Positions 34,023-42,472 are shown, counted from the first letter of the stretch. The stretch: DNA of 64,000 bases from Photobacterium alginatilyticum (GCF_009910675.1 NZ_RSEJ01000007.1:171804-235803); one strand, 5' to 3'. The notes: generated by a model not told the origin, from the sequence alone. Made by a program: numbers and translations.

Positions 34023-34445
34023 TTATACCGGATGCTTGAAACAGTCAACAATCTGGTTACTGATGGCCGTCAGTACATCGCGGCGGGTAATAACCCCCAT
34101 CAACCGTTTTGTCTCGGGGTCGATAACGGGATATATTTTAGGTTTCTGACCTGTCATAACTTCAGCCAATTCAATAATAGAATCTTCAGGCGACACGGTC
34201 AGTACATCTTGGCGCATACACTCACCAACGGTATGGGTATCTTGGCAATAATAACCAACTTTCAACAACTTATGAATCATATCCTGTTCAGATAGAAAGC
34301 CGACGACCTTTTTGGTCTCATTGATTACCGGGCCACCGATTTGTTTGGCTGTCAGTAACTTATCGAGAGCCTGAGACAATGACATATCGGGATCAAACGT
34401 TACCGGGCGCGCATTCATGTAATCTTTGACTTTTAACGACTCCAT
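34023..34445 (-). CDS. CBS-domain protein
   Basis: 140 residues forming one Bateman module: two CBS motifs (residues ~5-60 and ~75-135) with the expected MNARPVTFDPDMSLSQAL and MRQDVLTVSPEDSIIELAE openings and a GVITRRDVL end. CBS pairs bind adenosine nucleotides and usually regulate enzymes or channels. As a stand-alone protein its partner is unknown. No operon partner is within 200 nt. The transcript probably runs through repeat copy 2 to the hairpin at 33711-33738. Confidence 0.88.
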   Translation of the reverse strand: MESLKVKDYMNARPVTFDPDMSLSQALDKLLTAKQIGGPVINETKKVVGFLSEQDMIHKLLKVGYYCQDTHTVGECMRQDVLTVSPEDSIIELAEVMTGQKPKIYPVIDPETKRLMGVITRRDVLTAISNQIVDCFKHPV

Positions 34446-34611
34446 GCATCCCCCTAAATGAATTATTAATGCAAGAAAAACAGGAAGTTCATATTCTTCT
34501 ACCTGTTGCGTTAAATTAAGTGTCGTTCATTTATCTGAAATTACTAAATAGAAATAAGTAATTTTATCAATAGATTTATTCTATCAAACAAAGCAACTAA
34601 TTCGGCGCAAC

Positions 34612-34637
34612 AAAAAACCCGCCTTTAAAAGCGGGTT
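34612..34637 (-). terminator. Terminator of the DUF945 gene
   Basis: AACCCGC (34616-34622) / GCGGGTT (34631-34637) stem, 8-nt loop, six-base T-tract on the minus strand. It ends 44 nt past the stop. Confidence 0.85.
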
Positions 34638-34681
34638 CTTTAACTATGCAAATGCATAACTCTATTTATGAGCAATCAGGA

Positions 34682-35989
34682 TTACATAAACAGCATCAGC
34701 AACATTGCCAGTGGCAATTGATCACCGGAGGCAAGAATGATCTTATCCCCTTCAATCTGCATTTGGAGCGAGTAGTAATCAGCCCCTTTCTCGACGATAC
34801 CGCTTTGCTCCATCATCGATGCCTTTTCAAACAGGATCGGATCCTCGTCAACCAACTGAATCGGCAGGAGCAGGCTAATATCACCTGTCAACTTCTCTGA
34901 AATCTTCGCCATGTTTTCAGAGGCGCGAGCAATTCCCGGCGCAATAACCAGATTCAGATGACTCTTCACATCCCCTTTGGGAGTTACCAGACTTAGGTCT
35001 TCAATGGTAAATTTCAACCCTTTGGCCACCAGCAGATCCAGTGCAAGCGCGGCTTCTTTGGCTTGCTGTTCAGACATCTGCTCGTCAATTTCATCGGCCA
35101 TATTGCCCAGCCGACTGATCGCCGGATAATTTAAATCAGAAAATGCCAGCTTAAAGTTAAAGTTGCGGTATTCCTGACCATCTAGCGACACGATTTTTTC
35201 AATCGTCATCCTGTTGGTATTGGTCAGTTGCTGCTCGCCCTGCTCTGAAGCCTGTTCAACCTGAGCCAGCACATTGTTCATCCCAAGCGCTACATTGTCG
35301 ATTTCGACAGTTTTGTTGTTAACCAGATCTTTAAAGCTGACATGCTTGAGCGCAAAATCCTGGCTGCCTATCCAAAACTGGCCATCAAGTCGGCCTTTTC
35401 CGCCACCTTCAAGCCCTGTCATGACCATAGCTTCTTGCGCCGTCGTGGTGATTGTCGCATCGGGCAGTTGGTAGCGGAATTCGCCCGCCCCTTTTGCATC
35501 AACCGTCCCCTCCAGCACGAACGCCTTTATATCGGCTTTTGCCCCTTCTCCATTATCGAAATTCACCGGTTTCATCGTAATGTTGAAGTCTGTTTTGCGC
35601 GTCAATGCCGTTTTGGTAGTAAAGCTGATCGGTGAAACCCCTTCGCCCCACAATTTGTCGGCAATTGGCCGTAGCTCTTCATCAAGCACCAGTTCACTGG
35701 TTGAGGTAACGCCCATAAAGCCATGGCTGACCTTGTGCTGTACATACCAGACAGCTGGCAGGCCTTCCTCGTCAAACACCGGCTTCCAGTCATCTTTGAT
35801 TTCAATGCGGGACACTGCATCTGAATTCAAATAGCCACGATCGTAGCTTTCACTGCTGATGGTCAGGTAGGGGTTTTCATACTTACCTACGGTATCTAAA
35901 TAGATACGCTCACCAATCTGCCCGGTTGCAAATGGCCAGCACAATACAATAGCTACAGCACCGCCAACAGCACCAATTTTTCTCAACAT
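34682..35989 (-). CDS. YdgA-like DUF945 protein
   Basis: About 435 residues from ATG 35989 (MLRKIGAVGGAVAIVLCWPFA), which gives a single N-terminal signal/anchor. The frame is open to 36064, but the extra 25 residues would bury the anchor. It matches the DUF945/YdgA family: a long periplasmic, beta-rich repeat protein with FDNGEGAKADIKAFVLEG-type segments. The family's function is unknown; membrane association in E. coli has been reported. Neighbours do not suggest a pathway, and the gene is divergent from the REC-CNB-kinase gene. Confidence 0.85.
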   Translation of the reverse strand: MLRKIGAVGGAVAIVLCWPFATGQIGERIYLDTVGKYENPYLTISSESYDRGYLNSDAVSRIEIKDDWKPVFDEEGLPAVWYVQHKVSHGFMGVTSTSELVLDEELRPIADKLWGEGVSPISFTTKTALTRKTDFNITMKPVNFDNGEGAKADIKAFVLEGTVDAKGAGEFRYQLPDATITTTAQEAMVMTGLEGGGKGRLDGQFWIGSQDFALKHVSFKDLVNNKTVEIDNVALGMNNVLAQVEQASEQGEQQLTNTNRMTIEKIVSLDGQEYRNFNFKLAFSDLNYPAISRLGNMADEIDEQMSEQQAKEAALALDLLVAKGLKFTIEDLSLVTPKGDVKSHLNLVIAPGIARASENMAKISEKLTGDISLLLPIQLVDEDPILFEKASMMEQSGIVEKGADYYSLQMQIEGDKIILASGDQLPLAMLLMLFM

Positions 35990-36158
35990 TTTGTGTCCCA
36001 GTCTCTGAAGATGAAACGTTAAGTCTACCACAGCAAATCTGAATAATCGTTGCATCATAGTCAACGACTAATACTAAAGGTTTGTAAGCAGCATCTCAGT
36101 CTATTGCGGTCGCATCTTGTACACTTTAAGTACTAAAACTACAAATAGGGAATTGAGG

Positions 36159-38093
36159 GTGAATAATTTTGTCATTGTATGTCTGGATGACGATCCTGGT
36201 GTAGTCGAACGGCTAAACCGCGATTTAGCGGACTTCGCCACACTGTTTGATATTTGCAATGCCTACAGTATCGAAGAGGCAATTGATACCTTGCAGTTTA
36301 TCGAACAAAGTGACCAGCGTGTCGCCATGGTGATCTGTGACAACGAACTCGGCAGTGACAACGGCGTCGATTTTCTGGTTCAGCTGGATCAATACCCGGT
36401 TGCCAGCCAGGCACGCTCGATACTGCTCAATGACAAACCGCAACTCGATGCCATCATGCAAGCGGTCAATGAAGGACGCCTGCACTACTGCCTGACCAAG
36501 CCCTGGAGCAAAAAAGAGCTTCATCAGGTTCTACTCAAAGAGCTGACGACTTTTGTCTTAAAGCATACCGAAGAAGACTGGCTGCGCTATAGTCAGGTAC
36601 TGGATCACCGCCGTATCCTCAATGCCCACATAGAAAGGCAGATGTCGAGCTTTCGCTCCGGGTTTATTCAAAATACCAATGATATCGACGATGCCAGCCT
36701 TGCCCGTCAGGTAACAGATGCGCTTCATGAATTCTTTAACGGCAACGATGAAGACCGCGCCTGTCGCACCTACAGCGAAGGGCACTTGCTCACCAAGGAA
36801 GGCGAACCGAACAACTTTCTCTGGTTTATTACCCAGGGCGAGGTTGCGCTGTACAAAAAAGACGAGCATGGCTACAAACACGAAGTAGTACGCGTCGGTC
36901 CCGGTCATCTCGTCGGCGGCATGTCTTTCGTTACCGGGGAGCCTTCTTTCTCTACCGGGGTGACACTGGATACGACCAATGTCATCAAACTCGACCGCCA
37001 GCTGTTTAACAAGGTGATGAACTCGCGCAGCGAGCTGCTTCCGCTGTTCACCAATCTGTTGCTGCGTAACTTCAACCGTCGGCTTCAGGGCAGTATTCAA
37101 ACCGAGATGCGTCTGCAGCAGACACTCAAGTCGCTTGACGAGGCCTACCACCAGTTGGTGGAAAAAGAAAAAATGGCAATGCTCGGCCAGCTGGTTGCAG
37201 GGGTTGCTCATGAGCTCAATAACCCTGTTTCTGCGATTTTGCGTGGCAGCGATACTCTCAAACAGACCATTTGCAAACTCACTGACTCGCAGCTCAGCCA
37301 CGAAAATCAGACCCGGGGCAATTACATCCTTCAGCAGGCCATGCAATCTCGTCCGCTATCAACCTCCGAAACCCGTCAGCGTGCCAAGCAGCTTGAATCA
37401 GTACTGGACGATCGCCAGCTAGCCCGAAAAGCCGTACAGATGGGGGTTGATAGCCAGGAGTACCTCAGCGACTGGCTTCTGCCACAAAAGAACCAGCTCA
37501 AGCCAGTAATGGCCGAGTGGGATAACTATTATCAGATGGGTAACTTTCTTCGCTCGATCAACGTCTGCGCCCACCGCATCGCCGACCTGGTCAAAAGCCT
37601 GAAGAGCTATGCCCGCCAGGATGATGAAACCATACACACCGTCGACCTTCATGAAGGGCTGGAAGATACCCTGGTCATTTTTGAAAATCGGCTCAAGCGC
37701 CACCATGTCACCAAGGAGTATTCAGCGCTGCCTAAGCTTAATTGCCAGCCCATCGCCCTGCAGCAAGTGTGGACAAACTTGATCTCCAATGCCCTCGACG
37801 CTGTGGAGGAGCCCGGCGAGATACATATCTCGACCCGCTATACCCCAGATTCAGAGCAGAGAAGCGTTGATGTCGTCGTTGAAGACAACGGCAAAGGGAT
37901 CCCACCCGAACAACAGGAGAGAGTTTTCGAACTGAACTACACCACCAAACGTGAGGGCAATTTTGGTTTGGGCATCGGATTGTCAGTATGCCAGCAAATC
38001 ATCCACCAACATGACGGCACTATCAGAGTTGAGTCGGAAATCGGTGAATTTACCCGCATGATTGTGACGCTACCGCTCAACCAACCCAATTAA
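36159..38093 (+). CDS. Hybrid receiver + cNMP-binding-like + histidine kinase with split DHp (module 2)
   Basis: 644 residues from GTG 36159 (AGGGA 7 nt upstream; a TTG at 36117 is in frame but weak). Residues 1-130 are a receiver with D10/D11, D61 and K114, but position 91, Thr in the two stand-alone regulators, is Asn (ILLND). Residues ~180-300 are a CNB-like domain without the Glu/Arg phosphate cassette. The H-box GVAHELNN has H351. An insertion of ~95 residues (~370-465) containing STSETRQRAKQLE precedes the second DHp helix (467-485). The HATPase motifs are NLISNALDAVE, DNGKGIP and GLGIGLS. The kinase part is a paralogue of the one at 29093-30418. A response regulator follows after 64 nt. 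Confidence 0.9.
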   Translation: MNNFVIVCLDDDPGVVERLNRDLADFATLFDICNAYSIEEAIDTLQFIEQSDQRVAMVICDNELGSDNGVDFLVQLDQYPVASQARSILLNDKPQLDAIMQAVNEGRLHYCLTKPWSKKELHQVLLKELTTFVLKHTEEDWLRYSQVLDHRRILNAHIERQMSSFRSGFIQNTNDIDDASLARQVTDALHEFFNGNDEDRACRTYSEGHLLTKEGEPNNFLWFITQGEVALYKKDEHGYKHEVVRVGPGHLVGGMSFVTGEPSFSTGVTLDTTNVIKLDRQLFNKVMNSRSELLPLFTNLLLRNFNRRLQGSIQTEMRLQQTLKSLDEAYHQLVEKEKMAMLGQLVAGVAHELNNPVSAILRGSDTLKQTICKLTDSQLSHENQTRGNYILQQAMQSRPLSTSETRQRAKQLESVLDDRQLARKAVQMGVDSQEYLSDWLLPQKNQLKPVMAEWDNYYQMGNFLRSINVCAHRIADLVKSLKSYARQDDETIHTVDLHEGLEDTLVIFENRLKRHHVTKEYSALPKLNCQPIALQQVWTNLISNALDAVEEPGEIHISTRYTPDSEQRSVDVVVEDNGKGIPPEQQERVFELNYTTKREGNFGLGIGLSVCQQIIHQHDGTIRVESEIGEFTRMIVTLPLNQPN

Positions 38094-38157
38094 TACCGGA
38101 CAGGCAGTTATCAAGCTGCCCGCACGCTCACAGAAGCGAGTTTGAAAAGGAGGCCAC

Positions 38158-38658
38158 ATGAACAAATACCTCATCCTATGTGTTGACGATGAACGAGAAG
38201 TCCTCGACAGTGTGCTGCATGATCTCGGCAGCCTTGAAGAGCACTTTATAATTGAAGCAGCCGAGTCGGTTGACGAAGCCAAGGAAGTACTGGCCGATGC
38301 GATTGCCGATCATATCCCCCTTGCCTTAATCCTCTGCGACCATATTATGCCGGGTGAAACGGGAATTGATTTTCTGATCGAGCTCAAACAGCAGTCAGAA
38401 ACAACCCGCTCACGGCGAGTACTCCTGACCGGACAGGCAGGGCTGGAAGAAACGGTCCAGGCAGTCAATCATGCCAGCCTAGACTATTACATTTCGAAAC
38501 CGTGGGATGGCGACCAGCTTAAAGATGTCGTTATCGACCAACTCACTACATACATCATTGATAACGAAAAAGAATTAATGCCCTGGGCAAGGGTTCTGGA
38601 TACCGGCAGAATCATGATAGCGCTCAGTGATAAGCGTATTTCACTGTCGGACATATAA
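38158..38658 (+). CDS. Single-domain response regulator (module 2)
   Basis: 166 residues preceded by AAGGAGG. It is a receiver domain with D10/D11, D61 (LCDHIMPG), T91 and K114, plus a ~35-residue C-terminal tail (MPWARVLDTG...) without a known output fold. It is paralogous to the regulator at 28610-29083, including the PW...LD.G tail motif, which suggests the tail has a specific role. It lies between its kinase and ldhA on the same strand, with a 76-nt gap to ldhA, so cotranscription is possible. Confidence 0.9.
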   Translation: MNKYLILCVDDEREVLDSVLHDLGSLEEHFIIEAAESVDEAKEVLADAIADHIPLALILCDHIMPGETGIDFLIELKQQSETTRSRRVLLTGQAGLEETVQAVNHASLDYYISKPWDGDQLKDVVIDQLTTYIIDNEKELMPWARVLDTGRIMIALSDKRISLSDI

Positions 38659-38734
38659 TTGTCATACAAACCTTTTCGGGGCAGCAGGAAAATGTTATGT
38701 TGATCACATAATTAGTTCCCCGAAGAGGTAACAC

Positions 38735-39727
38735 ATGAAAGTAGCAGTCTTTAGCACCAAGAAATATGATCAGAAATCCTTCGAGATCATCAACGACAAT
38801 TATCAGCACGAGCTGGCATATTTTGACTTTCGACTCACTGTGCAGACAGCCAAGATGGCACAAGGCTTCGAGGCCGTCTGTGCCTTTGTCAACGATGATC
38901 TGAGTCAGCCTGTCCTTAATGAACTAGCCAATAATGGTATCCGCCTGATCGCCATGCGCTGTGCAGGTTTCGACAAAGTCGACCTGGAAGCTGCCAAGCA
39001 ACTTGGCATTCAGGTGGTTCGGGTTCCGGCCTACTCACCGGAGGCTATCGCCGAACACACCCTGGGGCTGATGCTGAGCCTTAACCGCAGGATCCACCGT
39101 GCCTACCAACGTACCCGAGATGCCAACTTTTCGCTTGAAGGCCTGACCGGCTTCAACTTCCACGGCAAAACCGTAGGCGTCATCGGTACCGGCAAGATAG
39201 GTATTGCGACTATCCGTATTCTCAAAGGGTTGGGAATGAATATCCTGGCCTACGACCCTTACGAAAATCCGGTCGCCATTGAGTTAGGCGTTACCTACAC
39301 CTCGCTGGATGAAATTTACCGCCAGTCTGATGTTATTACGCTTCACTGCCCGATGACCCAGGAAAACCACCACATGCTCAATGCCGACGCCTTTGCCAAA
39401 ATGCGCGACGGCGTCATGATCGTCAACACCAGCCGTGGCGAACTACTAAATTCCAAAGATGCTATCGAGGCGCTCAAGAACAGTAAGATTGGATCACTAG
39501 GCATCGATGTTTATGAAAACGAAAAAGACTTGTTCTTCGAAGACAAGTCCAACGACGTTATCAAAGACGATGTATTCCGCCGCCTGTCAGCCTGCCACAA
39601 TGTACTATTTACCGGCCATCAGGCTTTCTTGACCGAAGAGGCTCTCGGCAACATCGCTGACACAACCCTCAACAACATTACCCAATACGCGACTGGCAAC
39701 ACGTCTGGAAACGAGTTAATTCAATAA
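38735..39727 (+). CDS. ldhA: D-lactate dehydrogenase (fermentative, 2-hydroxyacid family)
   Basis: 330 residues, the length of E. coli LdhA, with GAGG 8 nt before ATG. The NAD-binding motif is GVIGTGKIG (~151-159). Catalytic Arg (VNTSRGE), Glu (DVYENE) and His (TGHQAFLT) are all visible. It reduces pyruvate to D-lactate with NADH in fermentation. Repeat copy 3 begins 9 nt after the stop. The position after a two-component module is unusual and may hint at control by redox or carboxylic acids. Confidence 0.93.
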   Translation: MKVAVFSTKKYDQKSFEIINDNYQHELAYFDFRLTVQTAKMAQGFEAVCAFVNDDLSQPVLNELANNGIRLIAMRCAGFDKVDLEAAKQLGIQVVRVPAYSPEAIAEHTLGLMLSLNRRIHRAYQRTRDANFSLEGLTGFNFHGKTVGVIGTGKIGIATIRILKGLGMNILAYDPYENPVAIELGVTYTSLDEIYRQSDVITLHCPMTQENHHMLNADAFAKMRDGVMIVNTSRGELLNSKDAIEALKNSKIGSLGIDVYENEKDLFFEDKSNDVIKDDVFRRLSACHNVLFTGHQAFLTEEALGNIADTTLNNITQYATGNTSGNELIQ

Positions 39728-39735
39728 AAGTTTAC

Positions 39736-39998
39736 TATACCCAAGCTACCTCAAAATGCAGGATTCAGAGTGAGACCAGCGTGCTCAGTTCAAGGAAAAT
39801 GACGGTAGGAATGGATTCCCTTTCAACGTTATTTGACACAGAAATGGACGCGCTGGCTCACTCCCAAAGGGCGAGTTTACTTGGCTTCTATGCGTTGTTA
39901 CCGATTATTAATTTAGAGCCACTAGATTTTCTAATCGGTGCCTAGCCTACAAGCCAAGTAATTCTCGCTGAAACGAGCATCTTGAGGTAGCTTGGGTA
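39736..39998 (+). repeat. MITE-like palindromic repeat, copy 3
   Basis: A 263-bp copy in the same orientation as copy 1 and nearly identical to it over most of its length (small differences around 39760-39860). It carries the same terminal inverted repeats and starts 9 bp after the ldhA stop. Confidence 0.92.
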
Positions 39999-40003
39999 AG
40001 GGC

Positions 40004-40043
40004 TTGTCTTATTTTGCTGTCAAACAAAGTGAGATAAGCTCCT
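40004..40043 (+). terminator. Possible weak terminator after repeat copy 3
   Basis: GCTTGTCTTATTT can pair, with G-U wobbles, with AAAGTGAGATAAGC downstream. No clear T-tract follows, so its function as the ldhA terminator is doubtful. Confidence 0.35.
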
Positions 40044-40071
40044 GATATTTTGTACAACATTCGCGTTCAAG

Positions 40072-40090
40072 ATCACAATTTTTTTGTGAT
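40072..40090. repeat. Short inverted repeat upstream of the OMP gene
   Basis: ATCACAA-TTTTT-TTGTGAT, a perfect 7-bp stem about 120 bp ahead of the gene. It could be a regulator site or part of the leader. Nothing more can be said. Confidence 0.4.
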
Positions 40091-40212
40091 TATTGCTGCA
40101 TTTTTACGCTGTTCTTTATCAAAAAAGTAACTTAATACCGTAAAAATCTATGATTGCCCTGCTTTGTCCATTAAAATGCTTCCATTACTTTAGGCTCCAC
40201 GGACTAACTTTC

Positions 40213-40758
40213 ATGCGTAAAACACTCCTTGCCACAGGTATTTTCCTGGCATCTATTTCTGCGGCTCATGCTGCCCAGACCACGATGAGTAACTTTAGTT
40301 ACGATTACGCTGAAGCGCGTATTGGTATTAGCCCACTGACTTACGGTGCTGGTTTCAGCAAATCCATCCACCCGAACGCACACCTGACCGGCTCTGTTGA
40401 TAGTGAATTTGACAGCGACTGGGACGTTGCGCTAGGTGTCGGTTTCCATGCGCCAGTCAATAACTGGGCTGATATCACCGGTGAAATCAAAGCTCGAAAT
40501 GCCAAGAACGGCAGCGAATTTAACAGTTCTGGCGGCAAGCTAGGCATGGAAGTGAATATCGGTGTTCGTCAGTGGCTTGGTCCTCAGCTAGAAGTCGGCG
40601 GTCAGATTGGTCACCTGAACATTAGCGATCATGAGAAAACTATCGGCTCAGTGTATGGTCGATTCCATGCAACTGAACTGTTCTCTATTGGTGTTCAAGC
40701 TCGTTTCAACGAGGTTTATGACGACCAAATCATGCTGTCGACACGTTTCAAGTTCTAA
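40213..40758 (+). CDS. Small outer-membrane beta-barrel protein
   Basis: 181 residues from ATG 40213, chosen because it places a clean signal peptide (MRKTLLATGIFLASISAAHA) at the N-terminus; the frame is open back to 40150. The mature part (~160 residues) shows alternating-pattern strands and ends RFKF, the terminal Phe typical of barrels inserted by BAM. The size suits an 8-stranded OmpX/OmpW-like barrel. The precise family is not recognised. The gene is monocistronic with a strong terminator at 40793. Confidence 0.8.
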   Translation: MRKTLLATGIFLASISAAHAAQTTMSNFSYDYAEARIGISPLTYGAGFSKSIHPNAHLTGSVDSEFDSDWDVALGVGFHAPVNNWADITGEIKARNAKNGSEFNSSGGKLGMEVNIGVRQWLGPQLEVGGQIGHLNISDHEKTIGSVYGRFHATELFSIGVQARFNEVYDDQIMLSTRFKF

Positions 40759-40792
40759 GACTTGAACATATAGTTAAGATTTCAGCAGATAG

Positions 40793-40820
40793 CAGCCCCT
40801 TTCTCGGGGCTGTTTCTTTA
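40793..40820 (+). terminator. Terminator of the small OMP gene
   Basis: CAGCCCC (40793-40799) / GGGGCTG (40806-40812) followed by TTTCTTTA. Confidence 0.85.
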
Positions 40821-40833
40821 TTCATCATACTCA

Positions 40834-40861
40834 TATATCCAAGCTACCTCATACTGCAGGA
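40834..40861 (+). repeat. Remnant of the MITE-like repeat end
   Basis: Matches the left end of the ~265-bp elements (ATCCAAGCTACCTCA, then CTGCAGGA) for about 28 bp, after which similarity stops. It looks like a degenerate or truncated copy between the OMP terminator and the LysR gene. Confidence 0.6.
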
Positions 40862-40881
40862 AGCTGGTTGTTGAGTGTTGT

Positions 40882-41787
40882 CTAGTCAACCAGGCTCCTT
40901 AACCAGTCAGCAAACGCGACGATTCTTGGCGACTGTGCCAGCTCTTTGCGACACACGATGTAATAGCTCAGCGGTGATGATACCGACATCGCAAAAGGCG
41001 CCACCAAACGCTCATCATCAAACTGATCGGCAATAAACGACTTGCGCCCCATTGCCACACCAATACCACGCTCAGCAGCTTGTAGGGCCAAATCCGCCCT
41101 GTCAAACGTGCACCCGGCCTCCGGCAATATGACACCATGTCGCTGTGCCCAATACTGCCATTCATCATTGCGCCCGGCACGGGCCCATGGGGCCGCATCA
41201 TGAAGCAGCATACAGGTACTAAGTTTGTCAGGATTGCCATATAAATCATGGGCAATAGCGTAGTCGTGGCTGCACACCGGCAACATGCTTTCATCCATGA
41301 GCTTCGCGGAATGTAACCCAGCATATTTGCCGTGACCGAAATAAATAGCACAGTCAAATGTCTCAGTTTGAAAATCAATGAGTTCGTTGCGGGTTCGAAG
41401 GTGGAAACGCAGCGCCGGATACTTGTCTAAAAACTCTTTAAGCCTTGGCAGCAACCAGGTCTGGGCAAAGGTCGGTGGTACGGCTACATTGAAGTCACCG
41501 CTCAGTTCGAGTGTTTTGAGATCCCGGATTTCATGGGCTATATCCCCAAAATTGTGGGCGACCACCATTTTCAGACGCTTACCTTCCTCAGTCAGTGTCA
41601 GCTTTCTCGGCTGGCGAATAAATAACTGAACCCCGAGGCTGTCTTCGAGGTTTTTGATTTTATGGCTAACGGCACTTTGGGTCAGGCACAAAATTTCTGC
41701 AGCCCGGGTGAAACTCATTTGCTCGGCAGCAATCAGGAAACAATGCAACCCGGATAGCACCGGGCCAGTGAGCTTGGGTAGTCGCAT
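40882..41787 (-). CDS. LysR-family regulator resembling DsdC/GcvA
   Basis: 301 residues. The winged helix is near residues 10-70 (MSFTRAAEILCLTQSAVSHKIKNLE) and the periplasmic-binding-type effector domain ~95-300. Segments such as MDESMLPVCS, LLHDAAPWARAG...DEWQYWAQ, FDRADLALQAA and GVAMGRK closely recall E. coli DsdC, the D-serine activator. No dsdA/dsdX genes are adjacent, so the ligand is uncertain. The gene is monocistronic and follows tfoX on the same strand behind a terminator. Confidence 0.88.
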   Translation of the reverse strand: MRLPKLTGPVLSGLHCFLIAAEQMSFTRAAEILCLTQSAVSHKIKNLEDSLGVQLFIRQPRKLTLTEEGKRLKMVVAHNFGDIAHEIRDLKTLELSGDFNVAVPPTFAQTWLLPRLKEFLDKYPALRFHLRTRNELIDFQTETFDCAIYFGHGKYAGLHSAKLMDESMLPVCSHDYAIAHDLYGNPDKLSTCMLLHDAAPWARAGRNDEWQYWAQRHGVILPEAGCTFDRADLALQAAERGIGVAMGRKSFIADQFDDERLVAPFAMSVSSPLSYYIVCRKELAQSPRIVAFADWLRSLVD

Positions 41788-41827
41788 AGGGGCTTACACT
41801 AAACAGGAGGTTACCGCTATCTTACAA

Positions 41828-41854
41828 CAAAAAAAGCCACCAAAATACGGTGGC
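41828..41854 (-). terminator. Terminator of the tfoX-type gene
   Basis: GCCACC (41836-41841) / GGTGGC (41849-41854) with an A-run that reads as T-tract on the minus strand. It ends 31 nt past the stop. Confidence 0.8.
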
Positions 41855-41884
41855 CAATACTACCCAGTCTGTATCTATTGCGTC

Positions 41885-42472
41885 TTATTCGACTTCGCGC
41901 AATAAACGTTCTTTCTGGTCATCCTTTAGCAAGGTCCAGTGACAACCATCAATGGCACCGGCAAACATCCAAAGCAGTTTCAGATCGAGATCCTTACCGT
42001 GCGAGGTGCGTACCTTACGGTAGACTTCTGCCGCCCCCAATGAGATAAAGCTACTGACATCCGGAATACCTGCTTTTTTCACCATACGCTCGAGCGTCAG
42101 GCGCATATTGGGCAAATCGCGCAGGCGCTTGCTCTGCTCTGAAGACTTGAACTCTTTCTCTCTTGTCGAGACTTTAATCGACTGCTGGACCAGTTCGTCA
42201 CACTCGGCCCTGTCGTTCAAATATAGCTCCGTCACATCATAGTAATTAACCACAGCAGTTGTGCTGCGCTTTATGTGTTTGAACTTACTACAGTTAAAAG
42301 AAGTCAGCTTGGTATCTAGCGATTCACCCCCACGTAAAAAAATCGACTGTTCAGTCAATATTGCATACATGGCGCCCTTAATGAAAATACCCGTTCCGCC
42401 AAACATTGAACGTTTTTCATAATGGCCAAATTCGCGAAGATAATTAAATAAGTCATCCTTGATCGATCGCAC
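41885..42472 (-). CDS. tfoX: TfoX/Sxy-family regulator
   Basis: 195 residues from a GTG start at 42472 with a strong GGGGGAG ribosome site 6 nt upstream. The N-terminal TfoX domain (KRSMFGGTGIFIKGAMYAIL, residues ~18-38) and the C-terminal TfoX domain (LRDLPNMRLTLERMVKKAGI, ~118-137, then a helical bundle) are both complete. In Vibrio, TfoX links chitin sensing to natural competence and type VI secretion together with CRP, and its paralogue TfoY controls T6SS and motility. Which of the two this is cannot be settled from one copy; the tfoX symbol is provisional. It is divergent from the Lon-N gene. Confidence 0.75.
   Translation of the reverse strand: MRSIKDDLFNYLREFGHYEKRSMFGGTGIFIKGAMYAILTEQSIFLRGGESLDTKLTSFNCSKFKHIKRSTTAVVNYYDVTELYLNDRAECDELVQQSIKVSTREKEFKSSEQSKRLRDLPNMRLTLERMVKKAGIPDVSSFISLGAAEVYRKVRTSHGKDLDLKLLWMFAGAIDGCHWTLLKDDQKERLLREVE

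Noticed and set aside
36558..37346. 262-residue ORF antisense to the hybrid kinase
   Set aside because: Antisense shadow of a strongly supported gene; no domain or ribosome site recognised.
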